From Bacillota bacterium (GTDB taxonomy: Bacteria; Bacillota; Clostridia; Lachnospirales; Lachnospiraceae), in NCBI GenBank assembly GCA_023441965.1, contig JAEZNB010000012.1, forward strand, positions 1 through 64,000: 64,000 nt of DNA, read 5' to 3'. Shown here one piece after another: positions 42,426-51,282 of the stretch (position 1 is its first letter; every line of letters begins with the position of its first letter). A model generated the notes under the pieces. It saw only the letters and a list, made by a program, of their open reading frames with translations. It did no database searches and was not told the DNA's origin. The translations under genes and the position numbers were made by a program.

Positions 42426-44099
42426 TTACTTAGCTCTTGGTACTTCCAGGATGGCACCACGGTTACCGGAGGTTACCATGGCGACATAACGGGAGAGATA
42501 GCCGGTTGTGATCTTGGGCTCCCTGGGCTGCCATTTTGCCCTTCTGGCCTCCAGCTCTTCCTCTGTTATCACAAAATTAAGAGAGTTCTTATTGATGTCT
42601 ATCTGAATGATGTCTCCCTCTTCCACAAGAGCAATATTGCCTCCGACCGCCGCTTCAGGCGATACATGGCCGATGCAGGCTCCTCTGGAGGCTCCTGAGA
42701 AGCGGCCGTCCGTAATCAATGCCACAGAGGAACCCAACCCCATACCCATGATGGCACTGGTCGGATTCAGCATTTCTCTCATGCCGGGTCCACCCTTGGG
42801 TCCTTCATAGCGTATCACCACCACATCACCGGGGACAATCTTTCCTCCTGTAATCGCCTTGATTGCATCCTCTTCGCAGTCAAATACTCTGGCAGGTCCT
42901 TCAAATTTCATCATGGAAGGATCCACTGCTGACCGCTTTACCACTCCGGAGTCCGGTGCCAGATTTCCCTTTAAGATGGCGATGCCGCCGGTCTCACTGT
43001 AAGGATTTTCAATCGGTCGGATTACCTCGGGATTCAGGTTGTTGCAGTTCTGTATATTCTCACCCACTGTCTTACCTGTAGCGGTAATCAGATTGGTATA
43101 GAGGAGTCCCTTCTTATTTAATTCATTCATAACCGCATAGACTCCGCCGGCCTCATTCAGGTCCTCCATATAGGTATGGCCCGCCGGTGCCAGATGACAC
43201 AGGTTGGGAGTTCTTGCACTAACTTCATTGGCAATATCTATATTCAGATCAAAGCCCACCTCATGTGCAATGGCGGGAAGGTGGAGCATGGTATTCGTGG
43301 AGCAGCCTAAGGCCATATCTACGGTCAGGGCATTCATAAAGGCCTTCTCGGTCATAATATCTCTCGGGCGGATGTTCTTCTCATAGAGCTCCATAATCTT
43401 CATGCCTGCATGCTTGGCAAGACGGATTCTCTCTGAGTATACTGCCGGGATGGTTCCGTTCCCCTTCAGGCCCATGCCGATTACCTCGGTCAGACAATTC
43501 ATGGAGTTAGCCGTATACATTCCCGAACAGGAACCGCAGGTAGCGCAGGCCTTGTTCTCATACTCTTCTACCTCTTCCTCGGTCATTTTACCGGCATTGT
43601 AAGCTCCGACTGCTTCAAACAGACTGGACAGGCTGGTCTTACAACCCTTCACCCTGCCCGCCAGCATCGGTCCTCCGCTGACAAAGATGGTCGGTATATT
43701 AACTCTTGCCGCAGCCATCAGAAGCCCCGGGACATTCTTATCGCAATTCGGCACCATGACCAGAGCATCAAACTGATGTGCCATCGCCATAGCTTCGGTG
43801 GAGTCGGCGATCAGATCCCTGGTCACAAGGGAGTATTTCATCCCCTGATGTCCCATGGCAATTCCATCACAGACGGCTATTGCCGGAAAGACGACCGGTG
43901 TTCCGCCTGCCATAGCCACGCCTAGCTTGACCGCATCTACTATTTTATCCAGATTCATATGTCCGGGAACGATTTCATTATAGGAGCTCACGATACCCAC
44001 CAGTGGCTTCTGTAATTCTTCCCTGGTGTAGCCCAGAGCATTAAATAACGATCTGTGGGGGGCTTGCTGTATCCCTGTTTTTACTGCGTCACTTCTCAT
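42426..44099 (-). CDS. ilvD: Dihydroxy-acid dehydratase
   Basis: A 557-residue iron-sulfur dehydratase of branched-chain amino acid synthesis. Cluster Cys are visible in MVPNCDKNVPG and CATCGSCSGMYTANSMN; GRFSGASRGACIGHVSPEA is the C-terminal family motif. The start at 44099 (MRSDAVKTGIQQAPHRSL) follows AAAGGTGG. The first gene of the ilvD-ilvB unit. Confidence 0.97.
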   Translation of the reverse strand: MRSDAVKTGIQQAPHRSLFNALGYTREELQKPLVGIVSSYNEIVPGHMNLDKIVDAVKLGVAMAGGTPVVFPAIAVCDGIAMGHQGMKYSLVTRDLIADSTEAMAMAHQFDALVMVPNCDKNVPGLLMAAARVNIPTIFVSGGPMLAGRVKGCKTSLSSLFEAVGAYNAGKMTEEEVEEYENKACATCGSCSGMYTANSMNCLTEVIGMGLKGNGTIPAVYSERIRLAKHAGMKIMELYEKNIRPRDIMTEKAFMNALTVDMALGCSTNTMLHLPAIAHEVGFDLNIDIANEVSARTPNLCHLAPAGHTYMEDLNEAGGVYAVMNELNKKGLLYTNLITATGKTVGENIQNCNNLNPEVIRPIENPYSETGGIAILKGNLAPDSGVVKRSAVDPSMMKFEGPARVFDCEEDAIKAITGGKIVPGDVVVIRYEGPKGGPGMREMLNPTSAIMGMGLGSSVALITDGRFSGASRGACIGHVSPEAAVGGNIALVEEGDIIQIDINKNSLNFVITEEELEARRAKWQPREPKITTGYLSRYVAMVTSGNRGAILEVPRAK

Positions 44100-44206
44100 C
44101 CTTAACCACCTTTTCCTTATTATAATAGATATTAAGTCAGCCATTCGTTTGTCTGTCAAAGCTTCGGTCTTGCCGAAATATTTACTGCTTTAATGTAGTA
44201 CAGTAT

Positions 44207-44235
44207 ATAATAAAGGATTTCCTTATAAAAATCAA
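44207..44235 (-). promoter_or_regulatory. Probable promoter of ilvD-ilvB
   Basis: On the reverse strand TTGATT (44235-44230), 17-bp spacer, TATTAT (44212-44207). The ~105-nt leader contains only a small TTCGG/CCGAA hairpin; I see no T-box. Confidence 0.65.
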
Positions 44236-44410
44236 TGTTAAATTCAAATTATTTTCCCTATGAAGCGTAAGAAGCCGAATACACTCTATATTTGACAGGG
44301 AATAAGCCAACTTACGCAAAATTTCATTGCTTCTGCTTTCATTACATGATAATATTCAAGTGTATGAGCAAATATATGGCAATATCACCTTTTACTTTAG
44401 GAGGCATAAA

Positions 44411-45454
44411 ATGAGTTTGTCTGATTTTTTGCAGCAGCTGTTTTCTAACCCGGCGCTCTTCATCACGGTCCTGCTAATTCTGGGAGTTATCATGGTGAAT
44501 GGCTGGACGGATGCACCAAATGCGATCGCAACCTGCGTATCGACCCGGTCCATCAGTCCCAAAAGGGCTATTATCATGGCTGCTTTTTTTGATTTCCTCG
44601 GCGTATTTGTCATGTCCATGGTAAGTAGGGAGGTTGCATTTACCATATCCAAGATGGTGCAGTTCGGAAGTGATAAGAGTGCTCTGGTTGCTCTCTGTGC
44701 GGCTTTATTCGCCATCGTGGTATGGGCTACGGCAGCCTGGGCCTTCGGTATCCCCACCAGTGAATCCCATGCCCTGATTGCAGGTATTACCGGTGCTGCA
44801 ATCGCTCTGCAGGGCGGTAAGGGTGTAAACGGCAGTGAATGGATCAAGGTCATCTATGGTCTGGGCCTTTCCACCGTAATCGGCTTTGGATTGGGCTTTC
44901 TGATTACGCGGCTTACCGCTTTCTTATTCAAGCATACAGACCGGAGAAAAACCAATAAATTCTTTAAAGGTGCTCAGGTTGCGGGCGGTGCCGCCATGGC
45001 CTTCATGCACGGTGCCCAGGATGGCCAGAAATTTATCGGTGTATTCATGCTTGGCATGTTCCTGTCGAACGGACAAGGTGCCGTTACCTCTGATTATGTT
45101 ATCCCTGTCTGGCTGATGGTTCTGTGCTCGGTCGTCATGGCCTCCGGCACCTCCATCGGTGGCTATAAGATCATTAAGACTGTCGGTATGGGTATGGTGA
45201 AGATGGAGCCTTATCAGGGCTTCTCAGCGGATGCCGCGGCTGCAATCAGCCTCTTTGCCGCTACCACCCTGGGCATACCGGTCAGCACGACCCATACGAA
45301 GACCACTGCTATCATGGGCGTCGGTGCATCCAAGCGCTTATCCAGTGTGAACTGGTCCATCGTAAAGGAAATGGTTGCCGCCTGGATATTGACCTTCCCC
45401 GGCTGCGGTCTGCTTGGCTACCTTATGTCCTTGATCTTTATCCGTATCTTCTAA
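44411..45454 (+). CDS. pit: Inorganic phosphate transporter, PiT family
   Basis: A 347-residue membrane transporter with about ten hydrophobic segments. The duplicated PiT signature is present: NGWTDAPNAIATCVSTR near residue 35 and GGAAMAFMHGAQDGQKFIGV near residue 200, with GIPTSESHALI and GIPVSTTHTKT as further repeats. The start at 44411 follows TTAGGAGGCATAAA. A DUF47 gene follows at 67 bp, the usual partner. Confidence 0.95.
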   Translation: MSLSDFLQQLFSNPALFITVLLILGVIMVNGWTDAPNAIATCVSTRSISPKRAIIMAAFFDFLGVFVMSMVSREVAFTISKMVQFGSDKSALVALCAALFAIVVWATAAWAFGIPTSESHALIAGITGAAIALQGGKGVNGSEWIKVIYGLGLSTVIGFGLGFLITRLTAFLFKHTDRRKTNKFFKGAQVAGGAAMAFMHGAQDGQKFIGVFMLGMFLSNGQGAVTSDYVIPVWLMVLCSVVMASGTSIGGYKIIKTVGMGMVKMEPYQGFSADAAAAISLFAATTLGIPVSTTHTKTTAIMGVGASKRLSSVNWSIVKEMVAAWILTFPGCGLLGYLMSLIFIRIF

Positions 45455-45520
45455 AGTTTTTTCAGACTTAGCGCTGATCCTATAGATATACCGTACATTA
45501 TGAAAGAAAGGAAGTATCCT

Positions 45521-46144
45521 ATGGCAAGGAAAAACGATTACAATTACTTTGAAGCTTTTGCGAATTTATCCAAGTTTTCTTTAAAGTCTGCTGAAATACT
45601 TCATCAAACTCTGGCTGATTTCAATCCTGCACAGATGCCGACTAAGGTAAAGGAGATGCACCATATTGAACATTCTGCCGATCTTGCAAAGCATGAGCTT
45701 ATGAATCATCTGTTGAGGGAATTCCTTCCTCCGATTGAGCGTGAGGATATCACCGATTTATCCCAGGTGATTGATAATGTTACGGATTCCGTGGAGGATG
45801 TACTTCTCTTCATCAATATGTTCGATATCCAGAAGATCCGTCCTGAAATCTTAGAGTTTACGGCCTTGATCGAAAGGATCTGTAAGTCCATGGATGAAGC
45901 CCTAGTTGATTTTAAGAATTTTAAGAGTTCGAAGACCCTGAAGGATAAGCTGATTGAAATCAATCGGCTGGAAGAGGATGGAGATGCGCTGTATGTAAAG
46001 ATGGTCCATAATCTCTATCATACCTCCAAGGATCCGATTGAGCTCATGACCTGGACAGAGATCATGCATCGCCTGGAGCTATGCTGTGATTCCTGCGAGG
46101 ATGTGGCAGATGTCATTGAAGGAATTATCATGAAAAACTCCTAA
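45521..46144 (+). CDS. DUF47 / PhoU-like partner of the phosphate transporter
   Basis: A 207-residue all-helical protein of the DUF47 (TIGR00153) family, related to PhoU. It has EMHHIEHSADLAKHELM, FLPPIEREDITDLSQVIDNVTDSVED and RLELCCDSCEDVADVIEGI, with Glu/Asp clusters that bind metals in PhoU proteins. It probably regulates or gates the adjacent PiT transporter in the cytoplasm. The start was placed at 45521, where AAAGGAAG lies 6-8 bases upstream; the ATG at 45500 would bury that site inside the gene. Confidence 0.93.
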   Translation: MARKNDYNYFEAFANLSKFSLKSAEILHQTLADFNPAQMPTKVKEMHHIEHSADLAKHELMNHLLREFLPPIEREDITDLSQVIDNVTDSVEDVLLFINMFDIQKIRPEILEFTALIERICKSMDEALVDFKNFKSSKTLKDKLIEINRLEEDGDALYVKMVHNLYHTSKDPIELMTWTEIMHRLELCCDSCEDVADVIEGIIMKNS

Positions 46145-46202
46145 TATATCATGATACGATATAGATAAACTTTAAAAGACATAAAGAAAGGTTCGGTTCA
46201 GA

Positions 46203-47252
46203 ATGAGTATTGAAAAACAGAAGGCATTTCTCATAAATGCCATATATATAGCAGTTATCCTAGGCCTGCTATACATTGCGATTAAGTATTTTCTTCCAAT
46301 GCTGATGCCTTTTGTGATCGGCCTGGTAATCGCTGTTTCCTTCCGGAAGCTGATTGATTTCATCGAAGCAAAGCTTCATATCAAGCGAGCCTTTGTATCC
46401 ATCTTTATCTTAATAATTTTCTATGGAATCCTGGTTCTTCTGATCAGCCTGATCGGGGTGAAGATATTCACCTTCCTAAGGGATCTGTTCGGACAGCTGC
46501 CAAGCCTATATGAGGAGACGATTCAGCCTGCCATCGATAAAGCGACGGATAACCTGATGGACCAGTTTCCCCGGATCAAGCCCTATATTGAGGATATGAA
46601 TGATACCATCTTTGCTTTTGTAAAAGAGGCCTCTTCCTCCGTCATCGGCATGATTACCGGAATAGCAGGAGGTCTACCTACCCTGCTGATCAAGCTGATC
46701 TTCATGATCGTATCCTCCTTCTTCTTTACGATTGATTATTACCGGATCTCCAATTTTGTCATCCGCCAGTTTAAGGGAAACCGCAGAGATATGCTGCTTA
46801 AGCTGAAGGACAACGGAATCGGCACTCTGGGTAAGTTTATACGGGCCTATGCCGCCATTATCTCTATTACCTTTATGGAATTGTTCCTCGGCTTGTGGAT
46901 CATCGGTATCCCAAATCCCGCTTTATACGGAGCCCTGATCGCAATCATAGATGTGCTTCCGATCCTGGGTACGGGCCTTATCCTTCTTCCTTGGGCAGGA
47001 ATCGCATTGATTCTGGGGAATACCAAGGTCGGAATCGGAATGCTGATCCTCTACATTGTCATTACCGCAGTCCGTCAGACAATCGAACCAAAGATCGTGG
47101 GCCAGCAGATCGGTCTCCATCCCATTCTGACTCTGCTGCTGATGTATGTAGGTGCCCAGCTGATGGGAGTTCTCGGTCTCTTGTTATTACCGGTCATAGC
47201 AACCATCATCAAGAAGCTGAATGACGAAGGAACCATACATGTTTTTAAATAG
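46203..47252 (+). CDS. AI-2E family transporter, YtvI-like
   Basis: A 349-residue membrane protein with about seven or eight hydrophobic segments and the family pattern: NAIYIAVILGLLYIAIKYF at the start, a central helical domain with FGQLPSLYEETIQP, and VPILGTG-like LPILGTGLILLPWA followed by QTIEPKIVGQQIGLHP. The GQQIGLHPI segment is the conserved C-terminal motif. In sporulating Firmicutes this subgroup (YtvI) is linked to spore formation; other members export small molecules. Same strand as the phosphate genes, 58 bp behind them. Confidence 0.85.
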   Translation: MSIEKQKAFLINAIYIAVILGLLYIAIKYFLPMLMPFVIGLVIAVSFRKLIDFIEAKLHIKRAFVSIFILIIFYGILVLLISLIGVKIFTFLRDLFGQLPSLYEETIQPAIDKATDNLMDQFPRIKPYIEDMNDTIFAFVKEASSSVIGMITGIAGGLPTLLIKLIFMIVSSFFFTIDYYRISNFVIRQFKGNRRDMLLKLKDNGIGTLGKFIRAYAAIISITFMELFLGLWIIGIPNPALYGALIAIIDVLPILGTGLILLPWAGIALILGNTKVGIGMLILYIVITAVRQTIEPKIVGQQIGLHPILTLLLMYVGAQLMGVLGLLLLPVIATIIKKLNDEGTIHVFK

Positions 47253-47289
47253 AATACGATTTGATCTATTAGAATAAGAAAAAACAGAA

Positions 47290-47336
47290 ACAGGATGCCT
47301 GTAGGAATCCCTTCCGGATTACCTTAAGCATCCTGT
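47290..47336 (+). terminator. Terminator after the AI-2E family gene
   Basis: ACAGGATGC and GCATCCTGT form outer arms, and an inner GGAATCC/GGATTACC stem with a bulge extends the hairpin, followed by ATTTC. It ends the pit-DUF47-ytvI unit. Confidence 0.6.
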
Positions 47337-47378
47337 ATTTCATTACTGTATTTAGCAATTTCCTCTTCTACTCATTCT

Positions 47379-47558
47379 TTAACTGAAGGAATCCTTAGGA
47401 GCAAAGGTAGCACAATCCGTATCATCGGATGCAGATGCATTTCTGGGCTCCACCACAATCTTTTCTGCCGTACAGTGATCACCGGTCATATAATACTCAC
47501 AGGTATTTACGATACATTTGATTCCTTCGTTAGGTTTATCCATTTTTCTAACTGTCAT
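47379..47558 (-). CDS. DUF1540 family small Cys protein
   Basis: A 59-residue protein starting MTVRKMDKPNEGIKC, with four Cys (15, 20, 28, 49) in the DUF1540 spacing: CIVNTCEYYMTGDHCTAEKI and a late TDCATF. Such proteins are thought to bind a metal ion and are frequent in spore-formers; function is unknown. The start has GGAGG 8 bases upstream. It is followed by no close gene on the same strand and preceded by the DUF2935 gene at 68 bp, so the two could be cotranscribed. Confidence 0.85.
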   Translation of the reverse strand: MTVRKMDKPNEGIKCIVNTCEYYMTGDHCTAEKIVVEPRNASASDDTDCATFAPKDSFS

Positions 47559-47626
47559 CTTTATCCCTCCATCATTCAGTGTACAATCTTATTGTTAGCA
47601 GGAACAAAGATTTCATACCAGGAAAT

Positions 47627-48550
47627 TTAATCACAGCGTTTAAAAATTTTTAACAGTCGCAGATAATGACTGGCTTCCCGCAGGGTATGATCCGCCAGCA
47701 GAGGTATGATGATGGATTTTATTTTGCACTCTAATAATCCTTCCGTGCCCTGGGCCTTGAAATCACGGATGTCCTTGGTTGCCTCCAGACTCTCAGCCGT
47801 AACTCTGTCCAAGGTCGGTCTTGACATATCCATGGCTTCCTTGGCCTCAAGAGTCAACTGATCGAATTCCTTGCCAAAATTATCTGCAGCCTTGAATAGC
47901 TCTTCCTCGGATGGATCCAATAGTCCCCTGATAAATTTGGCATGCTCAGCCATAATTCTGTTCCAGAAGAATTCCTGCTCGAAGGCCTCCCGGCTGATAT
48001 TGATCTCTTCCCTGGCCTGCAGCCTTCTGATCAGCCTCTGGTAGAACCTTGCCTCTCTTAGGATATGGTCGATGAGCAGAGGATAGTTCACCGTAAACAT
48101 CTTGCAGTTCAGCACTTCATTCAAAATGGTACACTTAAAGCGGATAATATCATCCAGCAGCAGGATACATCTCCTATTAAGTACAGCTACCTGTCTTTCA
48201 AGAACAGGGCTGAATTCATTGCCTCCCCGGAGTCCGAGCTCTTCCTCTGTGATTTTTGTCCTGATTCCTACTGAGGTATAGAATTCTGTAACCCTTTCTG
48301 CTTCCAGGGTAAATTTGGTCAGTACCTCTCCGGACTGCAATACCTCTTCACTAACGACTCCGTTGGACAGGGCCACGCAGTCTGCCAGGAAATCCTCAAA
48401 TTCATGCTTTAGTTCATCCGCATGCCGTATAAGCTTATCATCCCTGGGAGTAAAGCCGATCTGCAGGAAAAATGCATGTTCCTTCATTATTCTTGCAAAA
48501 AACAGATGGGTCTCAAGGGACTGACGTATAAAATCTCTTCTTGACAGCAT
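47627..48550 (-). CDS. DUF2935 family protein
   Basis: A 307-residue helical protein with an internal duplication. Each half has a metal-ligand-like pattern: SLETHLFFARIMKEHAFFL and LKHEFEDFL in the first, FEQEFFWNRIMAEHAKFIRGLL and IPLLADHTLREASHYLRLL in the second. This fits the DUF2935 family, ferritin-like helical proteins of unknown function found in spore-forming Firmicutes. No membrane segment. Upstream, a 350-bp gap (48551-48906) has AT-rich sequence and the terminator of the next gene. Confidence 0.85.
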   Translation of the reverse strand: MLSRRDFIRQSLETHLFFARIMKEHAFFLQIGFTPRDDKLIRHADELKHEFEDFLADCVALSNGVVSEEVLQSGEVLTKFTLEAERVTEFYTSVGIRTKITEEELGLRGGNEFSPVLERQVAVLNRRCILLLDDIIRFKCTILNEVLNCKMFTVNYPLLIDHILREARFYQRLIRRLQAREEINISREAFEQEFFWNRIMAEHAKFIRGLLDPSEEELFKAADNFGKEFDQLTLEAKEAMDMSRPTLDRVTAESLEATKDIRDFKAQGTEGLLECKIKSIIIPLLADHTLREASHYLRLLKIFKRCD

Positions 48551-48713
48551 ATCATCGCTCCTTCATCTTATTCTGTCATGATGTATTAAGCCTATTATCT
48601 AAGGTGATAACACAAGTGACATTTTCAATGTCTACAATATACTATTAAGAAACTACGTAAAGGTTCTTATATCCGCTAGGACTTTTGAGTGTCCCAATAA
48701 TTTTCATCTAAAA

Positions 48714-48755
48714 AACAAGGAGCTACCTGCCTTACCTGGCGGGTAGTTCCTTGTT
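48714..48755 (-). terminator. Terminator downstream of the LysM gene
   Basis: An 18-bp stem (48755-48738 with 48731-48714) with a 6-base loop and two mismatches, followed on the reverse strand by TTTTTTAG. It lies about 150 bp after the LysM gene stop. Confidence 0.75.
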
Positions 48756-48906
48756 TGCTTATACTATGTTTTTCCTTTGGGATGCCTTTTGAGGGAAGAC
48801 ATCTATGCCGTATCTCTTTCGTACAATATCGATACGCGGTAACTTTCCTAATAAACTGCTGAAGCTGCTATCTGAGGCTTTTGATACATCTTAGATCAAA
48901 TGATAA

Positions 48907-49713
48907 TTAAAATTGAGCTACAGCCGGAAACTGTTTTGCGATTCCTTCCGCCATGATGTCTGCCATTTCAAGGGCCTGTGCTTCGATATCATCATATCCC
49001 CGGATGCTTTCTTCAAAATCTCCTTCCAGCATATCCATAATATTTGTCTGTAACAGCTCGAGGTGCTCATTCATCATGGCATTCCAATCCTCGGTGCTCC
49101 AATTGGGGTTAATGCTTCCTAAGTATTCTGCGATCCGGTTTGCATTCTCATACCATCTTTGCTCTGCATCCGCAGCAGCCTCCGTATTCCCTGCTTTGGC
49201 CGCCTGCACCAGCTCTGCGGCGATTGTAAGATGATTCGTCAGCAGCTCTTCGATACTCTGTGCTACCGCATCCCCATAAAAGACTCTGAAGGCATTACCG
49301 AAATCCACCGGGTTTCGTAAAAGCCTCTGCAGAATGAGCTCCCGATCCTGAAGCTCATACAGAATACCCATGACTGCCAGTCTGGTCCAGGTAATATGCT
49401 GTTCCCATAGCATGCGGAAATAATTGACCAGATCGCTCATCATACCATCCGTTTCCATATCCATATCCATATCCATGTCCATGCCCATATCCATATCATC
49501 ATTAAAATCATCCATGGGACCTGCAGTGGTTCCGTTAAATGGCGCATAGTATTGATAACCCGGCATTATCGCTATTACCTGCCCCACCTGGAGGTTCCTG
49601 GGATCGATCCCCGGATTTAACTCCATCATCGAATCAACGGTTGTATTGAAGACCTGTGCTAGCATCCATAAGGTATCATAGGGCCGGATTGTATATCTAA
49701 TTGTACCACTCAT
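48907..49713 (-). CDS. LysM protein with Asp-Met repeat linker and helical C-domain
   Basis: About 268 residues. Residues 2-50 form a LysM domain (YTIRPYDTLWMLAQVFNTT, NPGIDPRNLQVGQVIAI) that binds peptidoglycan or chitin-like sugars. Residues ~65-90 are a Met/Asp repeat (MDMGMDMDMDMDME). The remaining ~175 residues are helical (MLWEQHITWTRLAVM, LLRNPVDFG, LTNHLTIAAELVQAAKAG, DAEQRWYENANRIA), matching a domain I know from Bacillus and Clostridium proteins often associated with the spore or cell surface. No signal peptide is present, so export would be by cell lysis or spore assembly. The start is uncertain: ATG 49713 or 49725. Confidence 0.82.
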   Translation of the reverse strand: MSGTIRYTIRPYDTLWMLAQVFNTTVDSMMELNPGIDPRNLQVGQVIAIMPGYQYYAPFNGTTAGPMDDFNDDMDMGMDMDMDMDMETDGMMSDLVNYFRMLWEQHITWTRLAVMGILYELQDRELILQRLLRNPVDFGNAFRVFYGDAVAQSIEELLTNHLTIAAELVQAAKAGNTEAAADAEQRWYENANRIAEYLGSINPNWSTEDWNAMMNEHLELLQTNIMDMLEGDFEESIRGYDDIEAQALEMADIMAEGIAKQFPAVAQF

Positions 49714-49827
49714 AATGAATATCATCCCTAACTCTAAGTTCTATTTCAACTTATGATTCAGGAGATGAAAAGGTTCCATCACTTCGGTATATATCCCCGG
49801 AGTTATTCCTTTCCTATGCTGAATATC

Positions 49828-50241
49828 CTATAGCACCAGTACCAGGGTGCCGACAGCGATCAGGATGCCTCCGATTGCTGTCTTCGCAGTGAAGGCTTCT
49901 CCAAGAAAGAAAAATGCCAGGACCATCGTGATAACGACACTCAGCTTATCGATCGGGGCTACCTTCGAAGCTTCTCCCAGCTGCAGGGCTTTAAAATAAA
50001 AGAGCCAGGAAGCACCCGTCGCCAGACCGGAATAGATGAGAAACCTCCAGTTCTTTCCCGTCAGGGTCGATAGCTCCTTGTGCTTGCCGGTCAGAAACAC
50101 GATTCCCCAAGCCATAATCAGAACAACGATGGTTCTGATTGCCGTAGCCAGATTAGAATTGATATTCTTAATTCCTATCTTTGCAAGAATTGAAACCAGT
50201 GCGGCAAAGACTGCTGACATTAACGCATAAAAAATCCACAT
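49828..50241 (-). CDS. Half-size EamA-family transporter
   Basis: A 137-residue membrane protein with about five hydrophobic segments and one EamA domain. It opens MWIFYALMSAVFAALVSILAKIGI and has SGLATGASWLFYFKALQLGEASKVAPIDKLSVVITMVLAFFFLGE-type features (GLATGASWLFY, ASKVAPIDKL). Full-size drug/metabolite transporters have two such repeats, so this one would act as a dimer. Start placed at 50241, behind AGGAGGAG; the 20 codons upstream have no support. Confidence 0.85.
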   Translation of the reverse strand: MWIFYALMSAVFAALVSILAKIGIKNINSNLATAIRTIVVLIMAWGIVFLTGKHKELSTLTGKNWRFLIYSGLATGASWLFYFKALQLGEASKVAPIDKLSVVITMVLAFFFLGEAFTAKTAIGGILIAVGTLVLVL

Positions 50242-50384
50242 CCCTACTCCTCCTATACATCTTCTGCTTCTATAGAACGCCTGATCATAAGCGATGGGCA
50301 TATCCCAAGAAAAACCAGGTTACTTCTAAACCTCATTATAACATATCTGTCAGAATAGCAATACTGTAATCTAACATTACCCTG

Positions 50385-50580
50385 CTCTATCCTAGCTCTA
50401 TCCTAGCTCTGTCTTGGCTCTGTTTACTCTATCCTAGCACTGACCTGGCTCTCTCCTGGTTATATCTTGGCTCTGTTTTATCTCTATCCTAGCACTGACC
50501 TGGCTCTGTCTTGGTTCTATCTTCACCATCCTAACTTCATTCTACCTCCATCCTACTTCTATCCCAACCTTTATCCTAGC
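50385..50580. repeat. Degenerate minisatellite (CTCTATCCTAG-type units)
   Basis: A stretch of imperfect 11-12-bp units such as CTCTATCCTAG, CTCTGTCTTGG and CTGACCTGG. A longer unit, CTCTATCCTAGCACTGACC and following bases, recurs exactly at 50427-50452 and 50482-50507 (period 55). It lies in the 470-bp gap between the EamA gene and leuD, with no ORF support. Confidence 0.75.
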
Positions 50581-50651
50581 TATCAAGTCATATCATAACT
50601 TTCGTAAACCATTGGGTCTTTATACTTCATCAGCAACGATTAGGCAAATGG

Positions 50652-50699
50652 AAAGCGCCTTAGGTTCCTTCTCGATTGATCGAAAACCTAAGACGCTTT
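50652..50699 (-). terminator. Terminator of the leu operon
   Basis: AAGCGTCTTAGGTT and AACCTAAGGCGCTT (reverse strand) pair with one mismatch, with an inner TCGA/TCGA apex, then TTTCC. It lies about 70 bp after the leuD stop. Confidence 0.7.
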
Positions 50700-50772
50700 A
50701 TGAATTCTTCCTCTTACTTTGTATCTTACTTATATCTTGCTCTTACGCTTAGTCTTAGTATTTACTCTTTGC

Positions 50773-51264
50773 TTACTCTGCTTTTCCGTTGATATAGTTA
50801 ATCAGACCTTCTGCCTTAATGATTCTCTGCATGAACTCCGGAAACGCCTGTCCCTGATAGGAGGTACCCTTCGTCTTGTCATAGATCTTACCGCTGTCGA
50901 AATCAATTTCTACCTCATCCCCTGCTTCGATTTCCTTAGCCGCCTCAGGACATTCAATGATCGGCAGACCGATATTAATCGCATTACGGTAGAAGATTCT
51001 GGCAAAGGTCTCGGCGATGATGCAGCTGATTCCTGAAGCCTTGATTGCGATGGGTGCATGCTCTCTGGAGGAACCACAGCCAAAGTTCTTGTTGGCTACC
51101 ATGATGTCTCCGGGCTTTACTCTGTTAACGAAGTCCTTGTCGATGTCCTCCATACATTTCGCTGCCAGCTCCTTCGGATCGGAGGAATTCAGGTAGCGGG
51201 CAGGTATGATAACATCCGTATCCACATTATCACCGTATTTGTGAACTAATCCATATGCTTTCAT
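50773..51264 (-). CDS. leuD: 3-isopropylmalate dehydratase small subunit
   Basis: A 163-residue small subunit of isopropylmalate isomerase. It has YGDNVDTDVIIPARYL, the substrate loop, and NFGCGSSREHAPIAIKASG, the family signature. The length matches the short LeuD type of Clostridia. It lies 18 bp after leuC and works with it in leucine synthesis. Confidence 0.97.
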   Translation of the reverse strand: MKAYGLVHKYGDNVDTDVIIPARYLNSSDPKELAAKCMEDIDKDFVNRVKPGDIMVANKNFGCGSSREHAPIAIKASGISCIIAETFARIFYRNAINIGLPIIECPEAAKEIEAGDEVEIDFDSGKIYDKTKGTSYQGQAFPEFMQRIIKAEGLINYINGKAE

Positions 51265-51282
51265 TCTATCGCTCCCTCCTTA

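Noticed and set aside
44100..44240. T-box riboswitch upstream of ilvD
   Set aside because: The leader is only about 100 nt and lacks the T-box sequence and terminator/antiterminator pair.
50385..50580. CRISPR array between the EamA gene and leuD
   Set aside because: Units are 11-12 bp, degenerate and without spacers of constant length.
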